A stretch of DNA of 28,388 nucleotides from Fimisoma avicola (GCA_018714945.1 DVMO01000044.1:1-28388); one strand, 5' to 3'; counted from the stretch's first letter, positions 6,643-14,973 are shown. Notes: generated from the sequence alone by a model not told the origin. Numbers and translations are program-made.

Positions 6643-7566
6643 ATGAAAAAGAAAAAACTAAATCTTACGACAAAAAAGGGACTGATAATATTTTTAGCGC
6701 TGTTCATCATACTATACCTGATCATATACATAGTGCCGAAAGTATTCGATATATTTACTCAGACATACATAGCCGAATACGGCACTCTTGAGGTGAAAGA
6801 GGATGCACAGTGCTTGTTTGTCAGGAACGAAGAAGTATATACAGCATCATCTTCCGGCACCGTGGAAAGACTGGCAGATGACGGCCAGCTGGTAAGGACA
6901 GGGACAACTGTAGTAAAACTGGCAGGCAATGAGCAGGCATGTTCCATGAGAGGCATAGTAAGCTACAGATATGACGGATATGAAGACCGGCTGACGGTAG
7001 AAGATCTGCAAAACCTGCAGAGTTCCGCATTGGATGAATACAGGGAAAGCGGAAGTCAGGTGACAGACGCTCCCACATCAGCCGAAGCCGGTGATGTGAT
7101 GTTCAAGATAATAGATACCAGCAAGTGGTATCTGGTATGCTGGCTCGGAGAAGACGAGGCCGCTACCTTTACAGAAGGAAGGAATGTGGCCGTCAGGATA
7201 GATGATAATACCGAGCTGACAATGACGGTGGACAGCATCACACAGCAGGACAGCGAATACCGTATGATCCTGTCATGCAACAGGTCGTACGAGGATATAG
7301 ATAAATACAGGATAAAAGAGTGCGAGATCGTGGCTTCCGCCTACAGCGGCATAATACTGGAAAACAGCAGCATAACCGAAGTTGACGGCGTGCAGGGCGT
7401 ATATGTGGTGGACAAATTCGGCCAGCAGAACTTTACGCCTGTCAAAGTGCTCTCATCTCAGGGCGGCAAGTCCGTAGTGGAAAGAAACTTCTACCAGGAC
7501 GCCGAAGGCAATACGGTGACCACGGTAAGCACATATGCCGAAATAGTAAGAAATGCCGGCGGCTGA
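6643..7566 (+). CDS. membrane-anchored HlyD/efflux-adaptor-like protein
   Basis: A 307-residue protein with a lysine-rich N-terminus, one membrane segment (about residues 12-35) and an extracellular region. A strand-rich stretch, SSGTVERLADDGQLVRTGTTVVKL, resembles the lipoyl/barrel-sandwich part of HlyD-type adaptors. Similar proteins are found beside yggS-sepF in Clostridia and are usually annotated as HlyD family; their role is unproven. No transporter ATPase or permease is adjacent, so function in efflux is not shown; a role linked to envelope or division genes is inferred from context only. The ATG at 6643 has AAGGGA at a good distance; a GTG at 6616 lies within the promoter and is rejected. 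Confidence 0.7.
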   Translation: MKKKKLNLTTKKGLIIFLALFIILYLIIYIVPKVFDIFTQTYIAEYGTLEVKEDAQCLFVRNEEVYTASSSGTVERLADDGQLVRTGTTVVKLAGNEQACSMRGIVSYRYDGYEDRLTVEDLQNLQSSALDEYRESGSQVTDAPTSAEAGDVMFKIIDTSKWYLVCWLGEDEAATFTEGRNVAVRIDDNTELTMTVDSITQQDSEYRMILSCNRSYEDIDKYRIKECEIVASAYSGIILENSSITEVDGVQGVYVVDKFGQQNFTPVKVLSSQGGKSVVERNFYQDAEGNTVTTVSTYAEIVRNAGG

Positions 7567-7622
7567 AAACAGAGCCGGAATGATCATAAATGATAGCTGA
7601 CATTGGAAATGAGGTGGTTTAT

Positions 7623-8327
7623 ATGTCAATAGAGGCAAATATAAAACATATATGTGAGCTGAAAGATAAGGCTGCAGAGAGATCAGGAAGAAAAGGCGAA
7701 GATGTGCTGCTGGTAGCTGTGACAAAACTCCACAGCACAGACGAGATCAACGAGGCCATAGACTGCGGGATAACAGATATAGGCGAAAACAAAGTCCAGG
7801 AGATAATGGATAAGTATGACAGGGTAAAACCGGTCCGCTGGCATCTGATAGGCCACTTGCAGACAAACAAGGTAAAATACATAATCGACAAGGTTTGTAT
7901 GATACATTCGGTAGATTCACTCCACCTTGCCAGGGAAATAGACAAGAGGGCTGCGCAGCACGGAGTTTCCATGGATATACTCATCCAGGTAAACTCAGCC
8001 ATGGAAGAAAGCAAGTTCGGTATAACTACCGGAGAAACCGGGCAGATGATAAACGATATACTGGAACAGTGCCCAAATGTCAGGATAAGAGGACTTATGT
8101 GCATTGCGCCTTATGAGGATGATCCGGAAAATGCACGGGTATATTTTGCAGAAGTCAAGAAACTCTACGATGAATACGGCAAGATAAAACATCCGAATCT
8201 TGACTTTAAATACCTGTCCATGGGAATGTCCAACGACTTTGAGGTTGCAATAGAAGAAGGTTCCAATCTCATCAGGGTAGGCACTTCGATTTTCGGAGCA
8301 AGAGATTATTCTAAAAAAATGGGTTGA
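7623..8327 (+). CDS. yggS: YggS-family PLP homeostasis protein (YlmE)
   Basis: The YggS/PLPBP family binds pyridoxal 5'-phosphate without known catalytic activity and buffers the cofactor and amino/keto-acid pools. The 234-residue TIM-barrel-like product has LLVAVTKLHSTDEI with the PLP-binding lysine at residue 35, the phrases IGENKVQEI and WHLIGHLQTNKVKY, and the phosphate-site stretch LSMGMSNDFEVAIEEGSNLIRVGTSIFG. The ATG at 7623 follows GAGGTGG; an in-frame ATG at 7590 is less well placed. It heads the sepF-yggT-divIVA block, the same order as ylmE-ylmF-ylmG in Bacillus. Confidence 0.95.
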   Translation: MSIEANIKHICELKDKAAERSGRKGEDVLLVAVTKLHSTDEINEAIDCGITDIGENKVQEIMDKYDRVKPVRWHLIGHLQTNKVKYIIDKVCMIHSVDSLHLAREIDKRAAQHGVSMDILIQVNSAMEESKFGITTGETGQMINDILEQCPNVRIRGLMCIAPYEDDPENARVYFAEVKKLYDEYGKIKHPNLDFKYLSMGMSNDFEVAIEEGSNLIRVGTSIFGARDYSKKMG

Positions 8328-8349
8328 TATACAAGGAGGAAAAAATAAA

Positions 8350-8847
8350 ATGGGACTGTCAGATACTTTTAAGAAGCTGGTAGGCATAGAAGATGTTGAG
8401 GATGAATTTGACGAAGAAGAAGTCGAAGCTGAAAAAGAAAGGATCTCCAGGGAAAGCGTAAGGAGGACACAGACGGAGTACAAGGCCCCCAAGTCCGTTC
8501 CGGTATCCGATACCTCAAAAGCTGTGCCTATCGAAAGAAGGATATCGGTAGCAGGGACCAGCGCATTTAAGCTGGTAGTCATCGAGCCAAAGAGCTTTGA
8601 CGAATGTCCTAAGCTGGTAGACAGCCTCAAGGGAAGGCGGCCTGTGATAATAAATCTCGAAAAGATCGAGACAGAGACCGCAAAAAAAATCTTTGATTTT
8701 TTGAGCGGTGCTACATATGCTTTAAACGGCAATGTACAGAAGGTGGCTAACAATATATTCATATTTGCGCCTGAAAGCGTAGATATAGCCGCAAATCACG
8801 ACGAAAGGGGATTTGACTTCGGGGGAAATAAAAATCCTTGGAGATAA
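8350..8847 (+). CDS. sepF: cell division protein SepF
   Basis: SepF polymerises into arcs that anchor and bundle FtsZ at the septal membrane. The 165-residue product begins MGLSDTFKKLVGIEDVEDEFDEEE, an amphipathic membrane helix followed by an acidic linker. The SepF fold lies at about residues 72-150 (FKLVVIEPKSFDECPKLVDSLKGRRPVI in pieces, then NGNVQKVANNIFIFAPESVDI). The ATG is preceded by AAGGAGGAAAAAATAAA. The position between yggS and yggT supports the call. Confidence 0.95.
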   Translation: MGLSDTFKKLVGIEDVEDEFDEEEVEAEKERISRESVRRTQTEYKAPKSVPVSDTSKAVPIERRISVAGTSAFKLVVIEPKSFDECPKLVDSLKGRRPVIINLEKIETETAKKIFDFLSGATYALNGNVQKVANNIFIFAPESVDIAANHDERGFDFGGNKNPWR

Positions 8848-8858
8848 GACAAAAAAAT

Positions 8859-9137
8859 ATGCAGACAACACTTGTTTATGCCATATACATGTTTTCAAAC
8901 ATTTTGGTAGCAGCCCTTGTCATAAGGGCTCTGCTCAGTTGGTTCGCAAGGGATCCGTACAGTCCGGCAGGAAAGATATACGGCTTTTTTATCAGGTTCA
9001 CCGAACCCATAGTCATGCCGTTCAGAAAGCTGCTGAGCAGGTTCAACACCGGGATGTTTGATTTTTCACTGCTCCTGGCCATGCTGGCAATAGAGATAGG
9101 GGCAAATATCATTTGCAGGATCATTTTGATATTTTAA
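8859..9137 (+). CDS. yggT: YggT family membrane protein (YlmG)
   Basis: A 92-residue protein with two membrane helices (about residues 3-25 and 68-91) joined by the family segment SWFARDPYSPAGKIYGFFIRFTEP. YlmG/YggT proteins affect osmotic tolerance and division-site or nucleoid organisation, but the mechanism is not settled. The ATG at 8859 is chosen; a TTG at 8838 would overlap the end of sepF. GGAG lies about 15 nt upstream, which is a little far. In many relatives ylmH (an S4 RNA-binding protein) comes next; it is absent here. Confidence 0.92.
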   Translation: MQTTLVYAIYMFSNILVAALVIRALLSWFARDPYSPAGKIYGFFIRFTEPIVMPFRKLLSRFNTGMFDFSLLLAMLAIEIGANIICRIILIF

Positions 9138-9152
9138 ATAACGGAGGTACCT

Positions 9153-9758
9153 ATGATCACACCTGCTGACATTGAATATAAGGAATTTACAAAAGCCGTA
9201 AGAGGATACAAGGAAGAAGAAGTGGATGAATTTCTCGATCTGATAATAGTCGATATGGAAAATCTGATACGGGAAAACAAAAAACTTAAAGCAGACCTTG
9301 AGAAAGCCCGCAGCCAGGTAACACAGCATGTGAACACGGAGACATCCGTATATGAGACGCTGGAATCAGCCAAGTCTCTGATGAACGACATCGCCGCCAG
9401 CGCTGAGAGGAGAGCTGAAGTGCTGCTGAAAAATGCAGAACTTGAAGCGTCCCTCATAACCAGGGAGGCAAAAGAGTCCATATCAAGGCTGACTGACGAA
9501 GGCAACAGGCTCAGGACACAGGTGGAGGAACTGAGGAACAGATACAGGAGACTGCTCCAGAGCGAAATGGACAGGATAGACGATTCCACCAATGATATCC
9601 TGGCGGAATTTGAAAAGGAATTTATCGGTCAGCCTAAGGTTGAAGAACCTCCTGCCGTAAAGGCCCCTTTTGACAACCGCCCGGATGACCGCGGCAGTAT
9701 TCCAAGGAATGATGCCAAACAGGATCTTTCAAAGACAATAGTAAATATCAGGAAGTAG
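9153..9758 (+). CDS. divIVA: DivIVA-family division-site/pole protein
   Basis: DivIVA recognises curved membrane at septa and poles and recruits partners such as Min proteins. The 201-residue product opens with ITPADIEYKEFTKAVRGYKE, close to the family's membrane-binding N-domain. Two coiled-coil blocks follow (about residues 25-65 and 85-150, rich in E/K/R heptads), then a Pro-rich C-terminal tail. The ATG follows ACGGAGGTACCT. It ends the sepF-yggT-divIVA block. Confidence 0.95.
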   Translation: MITPADIEYKEFTKAVRGYKEEEVDEFLDLIIVDMENLIRENKKLKADLEKARSQVTQHVNTETSVYETLESAKSLMNDIAASAERRAEVLLKNAELEASLITREAKESISRLTDEGNRLRTQVEELRNRYRRLLQSEMDRIDDSTNDILAEFEKEFIGQPKVEEPPAVKAPFDNRPDDRGSIPRNDAKQDLSKTIVNIRK

Positions 9759-9815
9759 GAGGTCATCTGCTGTGACCGTACAGCGGCAAGGGGCTGCTGC
9801 GGCAGGCAGTTTAAG

Positions 9816-10292
9816 ATGAAGAGATTCAGGTATTTTTGGATAATTGGGATAATATTTGCAGACCAGATCTTGAAAGCATATATCAGAAGTACCATGTACA
9901 TAGGCGAGAGCATACCGGTAATAAAGGATATTTTCCATATCACCTATGTTCAGAACAGAGGCGGCGCCTTCAGCATATTCTCAGGCCATGGGATGATCCT
10001 GGTGGTGATCCCCCTGGCTGCCATCATAGCAGCCATATGGTATATGGAGACGCACATGGATGCACATTGGAGCCTTTTTGGGGCGCTTAGCCTGATAATT
10101 GCCGGCGGAGTGGGAAACCTGGCCGACAGGATGATCTTCGGATTTGTTACAGATATGTTCGACTTCAGGTTCTTTCCGGTATTTAACATAGCGGATATCG
10201 CCGTATGCGTAGGCGCCGGATTCATGATATTATATACTTTTGTATACTCATCGCCTTCACCGGCAGATGACCGGGAAGAGACAGGTGCGTGA
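9816..10292 (+). CDS. lspA: lipoprotein signal peptidase (signal peptidase II)
   Basis: LspA is an aspartyl membrane protease that removes the signal peptide of diacylglyceryl-prolipoproteins. The 158-residue product has four membrane spans. GNLADR holds N101 and D104 and FNIADIAV holds N124 and D127, so the two catalytic aspartates are D104 and D127. An early conserved Asp is present in FADQILK (D16). The QNRGGAFSIF stretch is also typical. It starts 57 nt after divIVA and is followed directly by an RluD-type gene, the usual lspA-rluD pair. Confidence 0.97.
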   Translation: MKRFRYFWIIGIIFADQILKAYIRSTMYIGESIPVIKDIFHITYVQNRGGAFSIFSGHGMILVVIPLAAIIAAIWYMETHMDAHWSLFGALSLIIAGGVGNLADRMIFGFVTDMFDFRFFPVFNIADIAVCVGAGFMILYTFVYSSPSPADDREETGA

Positions 10293-10321
10293 AGGCTCCG
10301 TTTCAGATTCAGAGGAAGATA

Positions 10322-11266
10322 ATGCAGGAACCGCAGGTATTTACATTTTCAATAGACCAGGAAAACAAGGGCACTAGGATTGATTTAGTGCTCTCTTTGC
10401 AGTTGGAAGAAGTTTCCCGCAGCTTTATCCAGAAACTGATAGAGCAGGGAAATGTCAGGGTAAACGGAAACAGGGAATTATCCAAAAAGTATAAGGTGGC
10501 TGCAGGAGATGAAATACAGCTCATCCTGCCGCCGGCAGAGGAAATCGAGGCGAGGCCGGAAGATATCCCTCTTGATATTGTATATGAAGACGAGGACCTG
10601 CTGGTAGTCAATAAGCCGCGGGGCATGGTGGTCCACCCTGCTCCCGGAAATGAGAGTGGTACTTTGGTCAATGCACTCCTCTGGCACTGCAAGGGAAAGC
10701 TGTCATCCATAAACGGCAAGATGAGGCCGGGCATAGTGCATCGTATCGACAAGGATACCAGCGGGCTCTTGGTGGTAGCAAAGAGCGACATCGCGCACAG
10801 AGCCCTGTCGGCGCAGCTGGCGGAGCATTCCATAACACGGAAGTATGAGGCTCTGGTCTATGATAATTTCAGCCAGGATGAAGGTACGGTAGATGCGCCC
10901 ATAGGCAGAGATCCAAATAACCGCCTGCGGCAGGCGGTCATAACCGACGGACGCCATACGGCGCGCAGGGCGGTCACCCACTGGTCAGTAAAGGAACGCT
11001 TCGGCAAGATGACGCTGATCCAGGCTGTATTGGAAACGGGCCGAACACATCAGATAAGAGTACACATGGCATATATCAGGCATCCGCTGGTAGGCGATAT
11101 GACATATGGACCGAGGAAGCAGCATGTCAATGTGGAGGGACAGCTTTTGCATGCAGGAGTTCTTGGTTTCGTTCATCCGGTTACCGGAGACTATATGGAA
11201 TTCAGCTGTCCCAAACCGGATATATTTGAGTCGGTGCTGGCAAAACTCAGGAATGGAGTAAAATAG
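10322..11266 (+). CDS. rluD: RluD-family 23S rRNA pseudouridine synthase
   Basis: Pseudouridine synthase of the RluA/RluD family, acting on large-subunit rRNA. The 314-residue product has an S4 RNA-binding domain (about residues 17-70) and the catalytic motif HRIDKDTSGLL (140-150, catalytic D143). The family motif GRTHQIRVHMAYIRHPLVGD lies in the C-terminal half. The ATG at 10322 follows AGAGGAAGATA; a GTG at 10289 overlapping the lspA stop (GTGA) would add 11 residues and is possible. The exact uridine target cannot be read from the sequence, so the symbol follows gene context and family. Confidence 0.92.
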   Translation: MQEPQVFTFSIDQENKGTRIDLVLSLQLEEVSRSFIQKLIEQGNVRVNGNRELSKKYKVAAGDEIQLILPPAEEIEARPEDIPLDIVYEDEDLLVVNKPRGMVVHPAPGNESGTLVNALLWHCKGKLSSINGKMRPGIVHRIDKDTSGLLVVAKSDIAHRALSAQLAEHSITRKYEALVYDNFSQDEGTVDAPIGRDPNNRLRQAVITDGRHTARRAVTHWSVKERFGKMTLIQAVLETGRTHQIRVHMAYIRHPLVGDMTYGPRKQHVNVEGQLLHAGVLGFVHPVTGDYMEFSCPKPDIFESVLAKLRNGVK

Positions 11267-11270
11267 TCAA

Positions 11271-11921
11271 ATGAAAAAGATAACTATGAAACCGGGTGCC
11301 CTCATTTCGCCGGTACCGGCGGTAATGGTATCCTGCGGACGAGGCGCAGAAAAAAACATCATAACGATAGCATGGACAGGGATAATCAATTCTCAGCCCC
11401 CAATGACATATATATCCGTCAGGAAATCCCGTCATTCTCACAGCATCATAGCCCGTGAAAAGGAATTTGTAATAAACTTGACTACAGAGGGTCTGGCAAA
11501 GGTGACCGACTGGTGCGGCGTCCGATCAGGTGCGGATGTGGATAAATTCAGAAAAACCGGTCTTACGCCTCAGCCGGCAGAGCTGGTGAAATGCCCGATG
11601 ATCGGGGAATCACCCTTAAACCTCGAATGCAAAGTCGTCGAGATCCGCCAATACCCAACTCACGATATGTTTGTGGCACAGATCGTCAAAGTTCATGTAT
11701 CAGAAGGGATAATGGACAAAGACGGCCGGATCGCTCTTGAACGGGCCGGATTGCTGGCCTATGCCCACGGCCATTATTTCGGGCTGAAGCAGAAGCCCAT
11801 AGGCCGGTTTGGATTTTCCGTCATGAAAAAAAAGACGAAAAAGAGGCTGGCGGCAAAGAGAACGGCCCGTACTGCGGGAACAGGGCCTGCGGGTCCTGAA
11901 CATCATGGAAAAATAAGATAA
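11271..11921 (+). CDS. flavin reductase-like FMN-binding split-barrel protein
   Basis: A 216-residue protein of the flavin reductase/flavoredoxin family. MKPGALISPVPAVMVSCGRG and NIITIAWTGIINSQPPMTYISVRKSRHSH form the FMN-binding split barrel, and EFVINLTT follows. Such proteins reduce flavin with NAD(P)H or act as electron carriers; the partner is unknown. The last 35 residues are Lys/Arg/Ala-rich and low in complexity (KKKTKKRLAAKRTAR), an odd basic tail beyond the usual domain. It starts 4 nt after the rluD stop, so it is probably the last gene of the operon. No terminator follows. Confidence 0.88.
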   Translation: MKKITMKPGALISPVPAVMVSCGRGAEKNIITIAWTGIINSQPPMTYISVRKSRHSHSIIAREKEFVINLTTEGLAKVTDWCGVRSGADVDKFRKTGLTPQPAELVKCPMIGESPLNLECKVVEIRQYPTHDMFVAQIVKVHVSEGIMDKDGRIALERAGLLAYAHGHYFGLKQKPIGRFGFSVMKKKTKKRLAAKRTARTAGTGPAGPEHHGKIR

Positions 11922-11961
11922 GGGTCTTTTGAGATTTTCATTTGTATTTTATTGTCCAAGC

Positions 11962-12066
11962 TCAGGTACGGCTTTTGATGTACTCAATACAGTCCTCGCA
12001 GACATATCCTCCTTTAAATGTTATGTTGTTGTGGATGTTCCCGCACAGCGAACAACGGTGCCTCAT
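11962..12066 (-). CDS. 34-residue Gin-like zinc-ribbon peptide
   Basis: The short frame has CSLCGN and, 14 residues on, CEDC, two CxxC knuckles that would bind one zinc. The spacing and the phrase FKGGYVCEDCIEYI resemble Gin/CsfB (PF10764), the anti-sigma-G factor of spore formers, though CsfB of Bacillus is about 64 residues. A very strong AAAAAGGAGG site stands 7 nt before this ATG, which is why I reject the longer in-frame start at 12147. A possible promoter (12117-12144) and leader hairpin (12084-12113) precede it. The gene is real by these signs; anti-sigma function is inferred from a weak likeness only. Confidence 0.65.
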   Translation of the reverse strand: MRHRCSLCGNIHNNITFKGGYVCEDCIEYIKSRT

Positions 12067-12083
12067 ACAGATACCTCCTTTTT

Positions 12084-12113
12084 GATACATCGGCGCCGTA
12101 CCTAAGATGTATC
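12084..12113 (-). promoter_or_regulatory. leader hairpin of the Gin-like gene
   Basis: GATACATC (12084-12091) pairs with GATGTATC (12106-12113) across a loop containing GGCGCC. It lies between the proposed promoter and the AAAAAGGAGG ribosome site, so it would be in the 5' leader. Confidence 0.45.
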
Positions 12114-12116
12114 TTA

Positions 12117-12144
12117 ATGATATACTTTCCCATTTGAGAATCAA
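12117..12144 (-). promoter_or_regulatory. possible promoter of the Gin-like gene
   Basis: On the minus strand TTGATT (12144-12139), a 16-nt spacer and TATCAT (12122-12117). It fits sigma-A. No convincing sigma-F or sigma-G match was found. Confidence 0.4.
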
Positions 12145-12216
12145 CATAAAAAGTAAGAAAATGTAAAAAAAGGCATTTTATTGTAACATTTCAGTCATTC
12201 GATGCACTGACAGAGA

Positions 12217-12243
12217 CGAAGCTGCCCTATTGGGGCAGCTTCG
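12217..12243 (-). terminator. perfect 11-bp hairpin over the rqcH stop codon
   Basis: CGAAGCTGCCC (12217-12227) pairs perfectly with GGGCAGCTTCG (12233-12243) around a 5-nt loop. The rqcH stop (TAG, 12229-12227) sits in the loop and arm. There is no T-tract on either side, so it may protect the 3' end or act as a weak terminator. Confidence 0.5.
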
Positions 12244-13903
12244 GATTGACCCATACGGTCCTGTTATTGGTAAAGATCACCATCCCCGGCTTGGCCCCCT
12301 GGGGCTTTTTTACATATTTGATGGGGACATAATCAACAGGAACATTTTCAGATCCTCTGGCTTTGCTGTAATATGCTGCTATGGAAGCGGCTGCGTAGAT
12401 AGTTTTTTCATCTGGTTCATGTGCAGCTTTGTCTAATCCTCGCAATATGACATGAGATCCGGGAATATCCTTGGTGTGGAGCCATATGTCCTTTGAGGAT
12501 GAAAGCTTGAATGTAAGGAAATCATTCTCCTTGTTGTTCCTTCCCACCAGCACCTGGGCACCGCCGGGCAGCTCATATTTGTAAGGCTTTGCCTGATATT
12601 TTTTTTCCTTGAACCCTCCGGGTATCTTGCGCCGGCGGACATAACCGCCTTCTTCAAGCTCTTTTCTAAGAGCGTCGATATCATCTATTTCTTCAGCGTT
12701 TTCCAGGTATGACAGGACTGATCCCAGATAAGCAAGCTCGGAGCCCACCGAATCAAGCTGTATCTGTTTCTCTTTGACAGCGGTCTTGGCTTTGCCGTAT
12801 TTTTTGAAATAATTCTGGGCATTTTTGGAAGGGCTGAACCTTGGATCAAGGGGTATGGTGATTTCCGAACCATCGTAATAATTGAGGACGGTGGCATTTT
12901 TTGCTCCTGGTTCTATCTGGTGAATGGAAGCCGTGAGCAGTTCTCCGTACAGTCTGAGCTCCTCGGAATTTTCAGCCTTTAGCAGGTCTTCTTTCAGCCG
13001 CTGTTCTTTCAGATGAAGCTTATCTATCTGAGATGTAACGGACCTGATGAGTGACGATGCTTTCTGATTGAGTTTATTGGTGCTCTTTTTGTTGGAATAA
13101 AAATATTCAAGGCAGCTTTCCATATCGTCAAATCTCGTCACTTGACATACATCTTCATATTCCGCCAGAGGCGTCAGATAAAATTCTTTTGGAGAATTTT
13201 TTTCATCACTGTAGACTACAGGAGAGATGCTTCCCTGAGAGACGGCTGAAATGACATTTCTCAGACGGCGGTGAGGATCGTCTTCGTGTGACAGTTCCTC
13301 GGCAAAGGCCGGACTGATCCCGCCGATAGTATGCTGGATCCCTTTGGGGTCTGCCGGTATGCTGGTGTTTTCGGTGACTTTTTTGAACGGTATCTTGTCC
13401 TGGACCGGTGGATATTGATAGACAAGTCCAGGCAGTATCTGCCTTACTCTGTTTACATCTATGGATATGTGTTTAATGGCATCGATGATCTTTCCTGTTG
13501 AAATATCAGTAAGCACGATATTGCTGTGCTTCCCCATGATCTCAAATATAAGCCTTTTTGATACTGCAAAACCAAGCTCATTCAGAGTCTCTATGTCGAT
13601 TTCGATGATCCGTTCGCTGTCCTTCTGATGTACGCTGGTTATGCGGCCGTTCTGTATATGCTTGCGCATCAGCATGCAGAATGAAAAAGGCGCCGGAGGG
13701 TTTTGGATATTCTCGCAGGTGAGATGCAGCCTTGAAGCAGCCGGGTTTACCGAAGCAAAGAGTTTGCGGTTACCGTTCTTTGTATGTATGTTAAGCACCA
13801 GCTCATCTGATTCGGGCTGGTAGACTTTATCGATCTTGCCCATGGTTATGCTGTCTGAAAGTTCGTGTGCGACAGCCATGGTGACTATACCGTCATATGC
13901 CAT
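12227..13903 (-). CDS. rqcH: RqcH (Rqc2/NEMF homologue, FbpA-type NFACT protein)
   Basis: RqcH binds stalled 50S subunits with peptidyl-tRNA and adds C-terminal alanine tails that mark the stalled chain for degradation. Older annotations call this family fibronectin-binding protein. The 558-residue product has the NFACT-N start MAYDGIVTMAVAHELSDSI, a middle helical/coiled-coil region (about residues 275-410), and an NFACT-R domain (about 440-545) with LVGRNNKENDFLTFKLS and DIWLHTKDIPGSHVILRG. The length is typical. The ATG follows AAAAGGAGGTCATATTT, and a strong promoter lies upstream. Confidence 0.95.
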   Translation of the reverse strand: MAYDGIVTMAVAHELSDSITMGKIDKVYQPESDELVLNIHTKNGNRKLFASVNPAASRLHLTCENIQNPPAPFSFCMLMRKHIQNGRITSVHQKDSERIIEIDIETLNELGFAVSKRLIFEIMGKHSNIVLTDISTGKIIDAIKHISIDVNRVRQILPGLVYQYPPVQDKIPFKKVTENTSIPADPKGIQHTIGGISPAFAEELSHEDDPHRRLRNVISAVSQGSISPVVYSDEKNSPKEFYLTPLAEYEDVCQVTRFDDMESCLEYFYSNKKSTNKLNQKASSLIRSVTSQIDKLHLKEQRLKEDLLKAENSEELRLYGELLTASIHQIEPGAKNATVLNYYDGSEITIPLDPRFSPSKNAQNYFKKYGKAKTAVKEKQIQLDSVGSELAYLGSVLSYLENAEEIDDIDALRKELEEGGYVRRRKIPGGFKEKKYQAKPYKYELPGGAQVLVGRNNKENDFLTFKLSSSKDIWLHTKDIPGSHVILRGLDKAAHEPDEKTIYAAASIAAYYSKARGSENVPVDYVPIKYVKKPQGAKPGMVIFTNNRTVWVNPKLPQ

Positions 13904-13928
13904 AAATATGACCTCCTTTTCTCATATA

Positions 13929-13957
13929 AGTATAGTAGAAAAGGAGCAGATTGACAA
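13929..13957 (-). promoter_or_regulatory. rqcH promoter
   Basis: On the minus strand TTGTCA (13957-13952), a 17-nt spacer and TATACT (13934-13929), about 25 nt upstream of the start codon. It diverges from the yicC promoter. Confidence 0.7.
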
Positions 13958-13987
13958 GTGCGGGAATGGTATTGCCGATCCGGCCTA

Positions 13988-14016
13988 TTGCAAAGGCCGC
14001 ATATTTCATGTAAAAT
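13988..14016 (+). promoter_or_regulatory. yicC promoter
   Basis: TTGCAA (13988-13993), a 17-nt spacer and TAAAAT (14011-14016), giving a start near 14023 and a leader of about 34 nt. Confidence 0.65.
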
Positions 14017-14056
14017 GATTACATTATCATAGATATAGGGAAAGAGAGACGCTCAG

Positions 14057-14941
14057 ATGATAAAAAGCATGACAGGTTTCGGACGCAGCGAATATACCGA
14101 CGGCAAGAGGAACATAACCGTAGAGATCAAGTCTGTAAATCACAGATATTCCGACATATCGGTCAGGATGCCGCGCCGGTATAGTTTTGCAGAGGACAAG
14201 ATAAAAGCTTCAGTCAAAGCAATATTGATACGCGGCAAAGTTGAGGTCTCTGTGATGGTGGAATACATCACAGAAAACGATATGACGATCAAGCTCAATG
14301 AACCGCTGGCACGGCAGTATTACGATAATCTCAGGGAGTTAAAAGAGAATTTTGGCCTCAGCGGTGATATTTCGCTGGAAATGATAGCCAACATGCCCGA
14401 TGTGCTCAAGGCTATTCCGGATGTGGAAGACGAAGAAGAAATAACAAAGGCCATACTGATACCTGTGGAACAGGCGGCTGCCAACCTGGAGGCCATGAGA
14501 AAGGCCGAAGGCGAAAAGCTTGCAGAAGATCTGATGGCAAAAGGGCAGAACATTAAGGAACTTCTTGATAAGATAGCCGAGAGAGCTCCTATGGTCGTGG
14601 TGGATTATACCGCCCGCTTAAAAGAGCGGATAAGCGAGCTCCTGGACGGAAATGCCGCTCTGCCGGAGGAAAGGATACTGACAGAGGCCGCCATTTTTGC
14701 CGACAAATGTTCCATTGATGAGGAGATCACCAGGCTGGACAGCCACCTCATCCAGATGAAAAAGATCATCGACAGCCCTAAAGACGCCGAGGGCAAGAAG
14801 CTTGATTTTCTCGTGCAGGAAATGAACCGTGAAGCAAACACCATCGGGTCTAAAGCCAACGACATTTCAATAACCGGATACATGCTGGAGATAAAAAGCG
14901 AGATCGAGAAGATAAGGGAACAAGTGCAGAATATCGAATAA
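14057..14941 (+). CDS. yicC: YicC/YloC family endoribonuclease
   Basis: YicC-family proteins are endoribonucleases involved in small-RNA and mRNA turnover. The 294-residue product starts IKSMTGFGRSEY and continues VEIKSVNHRYSDISVRMPRRY, the family's N-terminal signature. The C-terminal DUF1732 part contains DKCSIDEEITRLDSHL and KKLDFLVQEMNREANTIGSKAND. The ATG follows AAAGAGAG. In many Firmicutes a small remA gene separates yicC from gmk; here only 72 nt, with a promoter, lie between them. Confidence 0.95.
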   Translation: MIKSMTGFGRSEYTDGKRNITVEIKSVNHRYSDISVRMPRRYSFAEDKIKASVKAILIRGKVEVSVMVEYITENDMTIKLNEPLARQYYDNLRELKENFGLSGDISLEMIANMPDVLKAIPDVEDEEEITKAILIPVEQAAANLEAMRKAEGEKLAEDLMAKGQNIKELLDKIAERAPMVVVDYTARLKERISELLDGNAALPEERILTEAAIFADKCSIDEEITRLDSHLIQMKKIIDSPKDAEGKKLDFLVQEMNREANTIGSKANDISITGYMLEIKSEIEKIREQVQNIE

Positions 14942-14944
14942 AGC

Positions 14945-14973
14945 TTGAATTTGTAGCGGGTTTGTGATACAAT
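14945..14973 (+). promoter_or_regulatory. gmk-rpoZ promoter
   Basis: TTGAAT (14945-14950), a 17-nt spacer and TACAAT (14968-14973), starting 4 nt after the yicC stop. gmk and rpoZ can therefore be transcribed without yicC. Confidence 0.65.

Noticed and set aside
7995..8762. 255-codon minus-strand frame opposite yggS and sepF
   Set aside because: It is the complement of conserved coding sequence with no ribosome site or recognisable domain.
11271..11921. Frameshift or fusion at the basic C-terminal tail of the flavin reductase
   Set aside because: The frame is continuous and a short basic tail is tolerated in such proteins; no second domain can be recognised.
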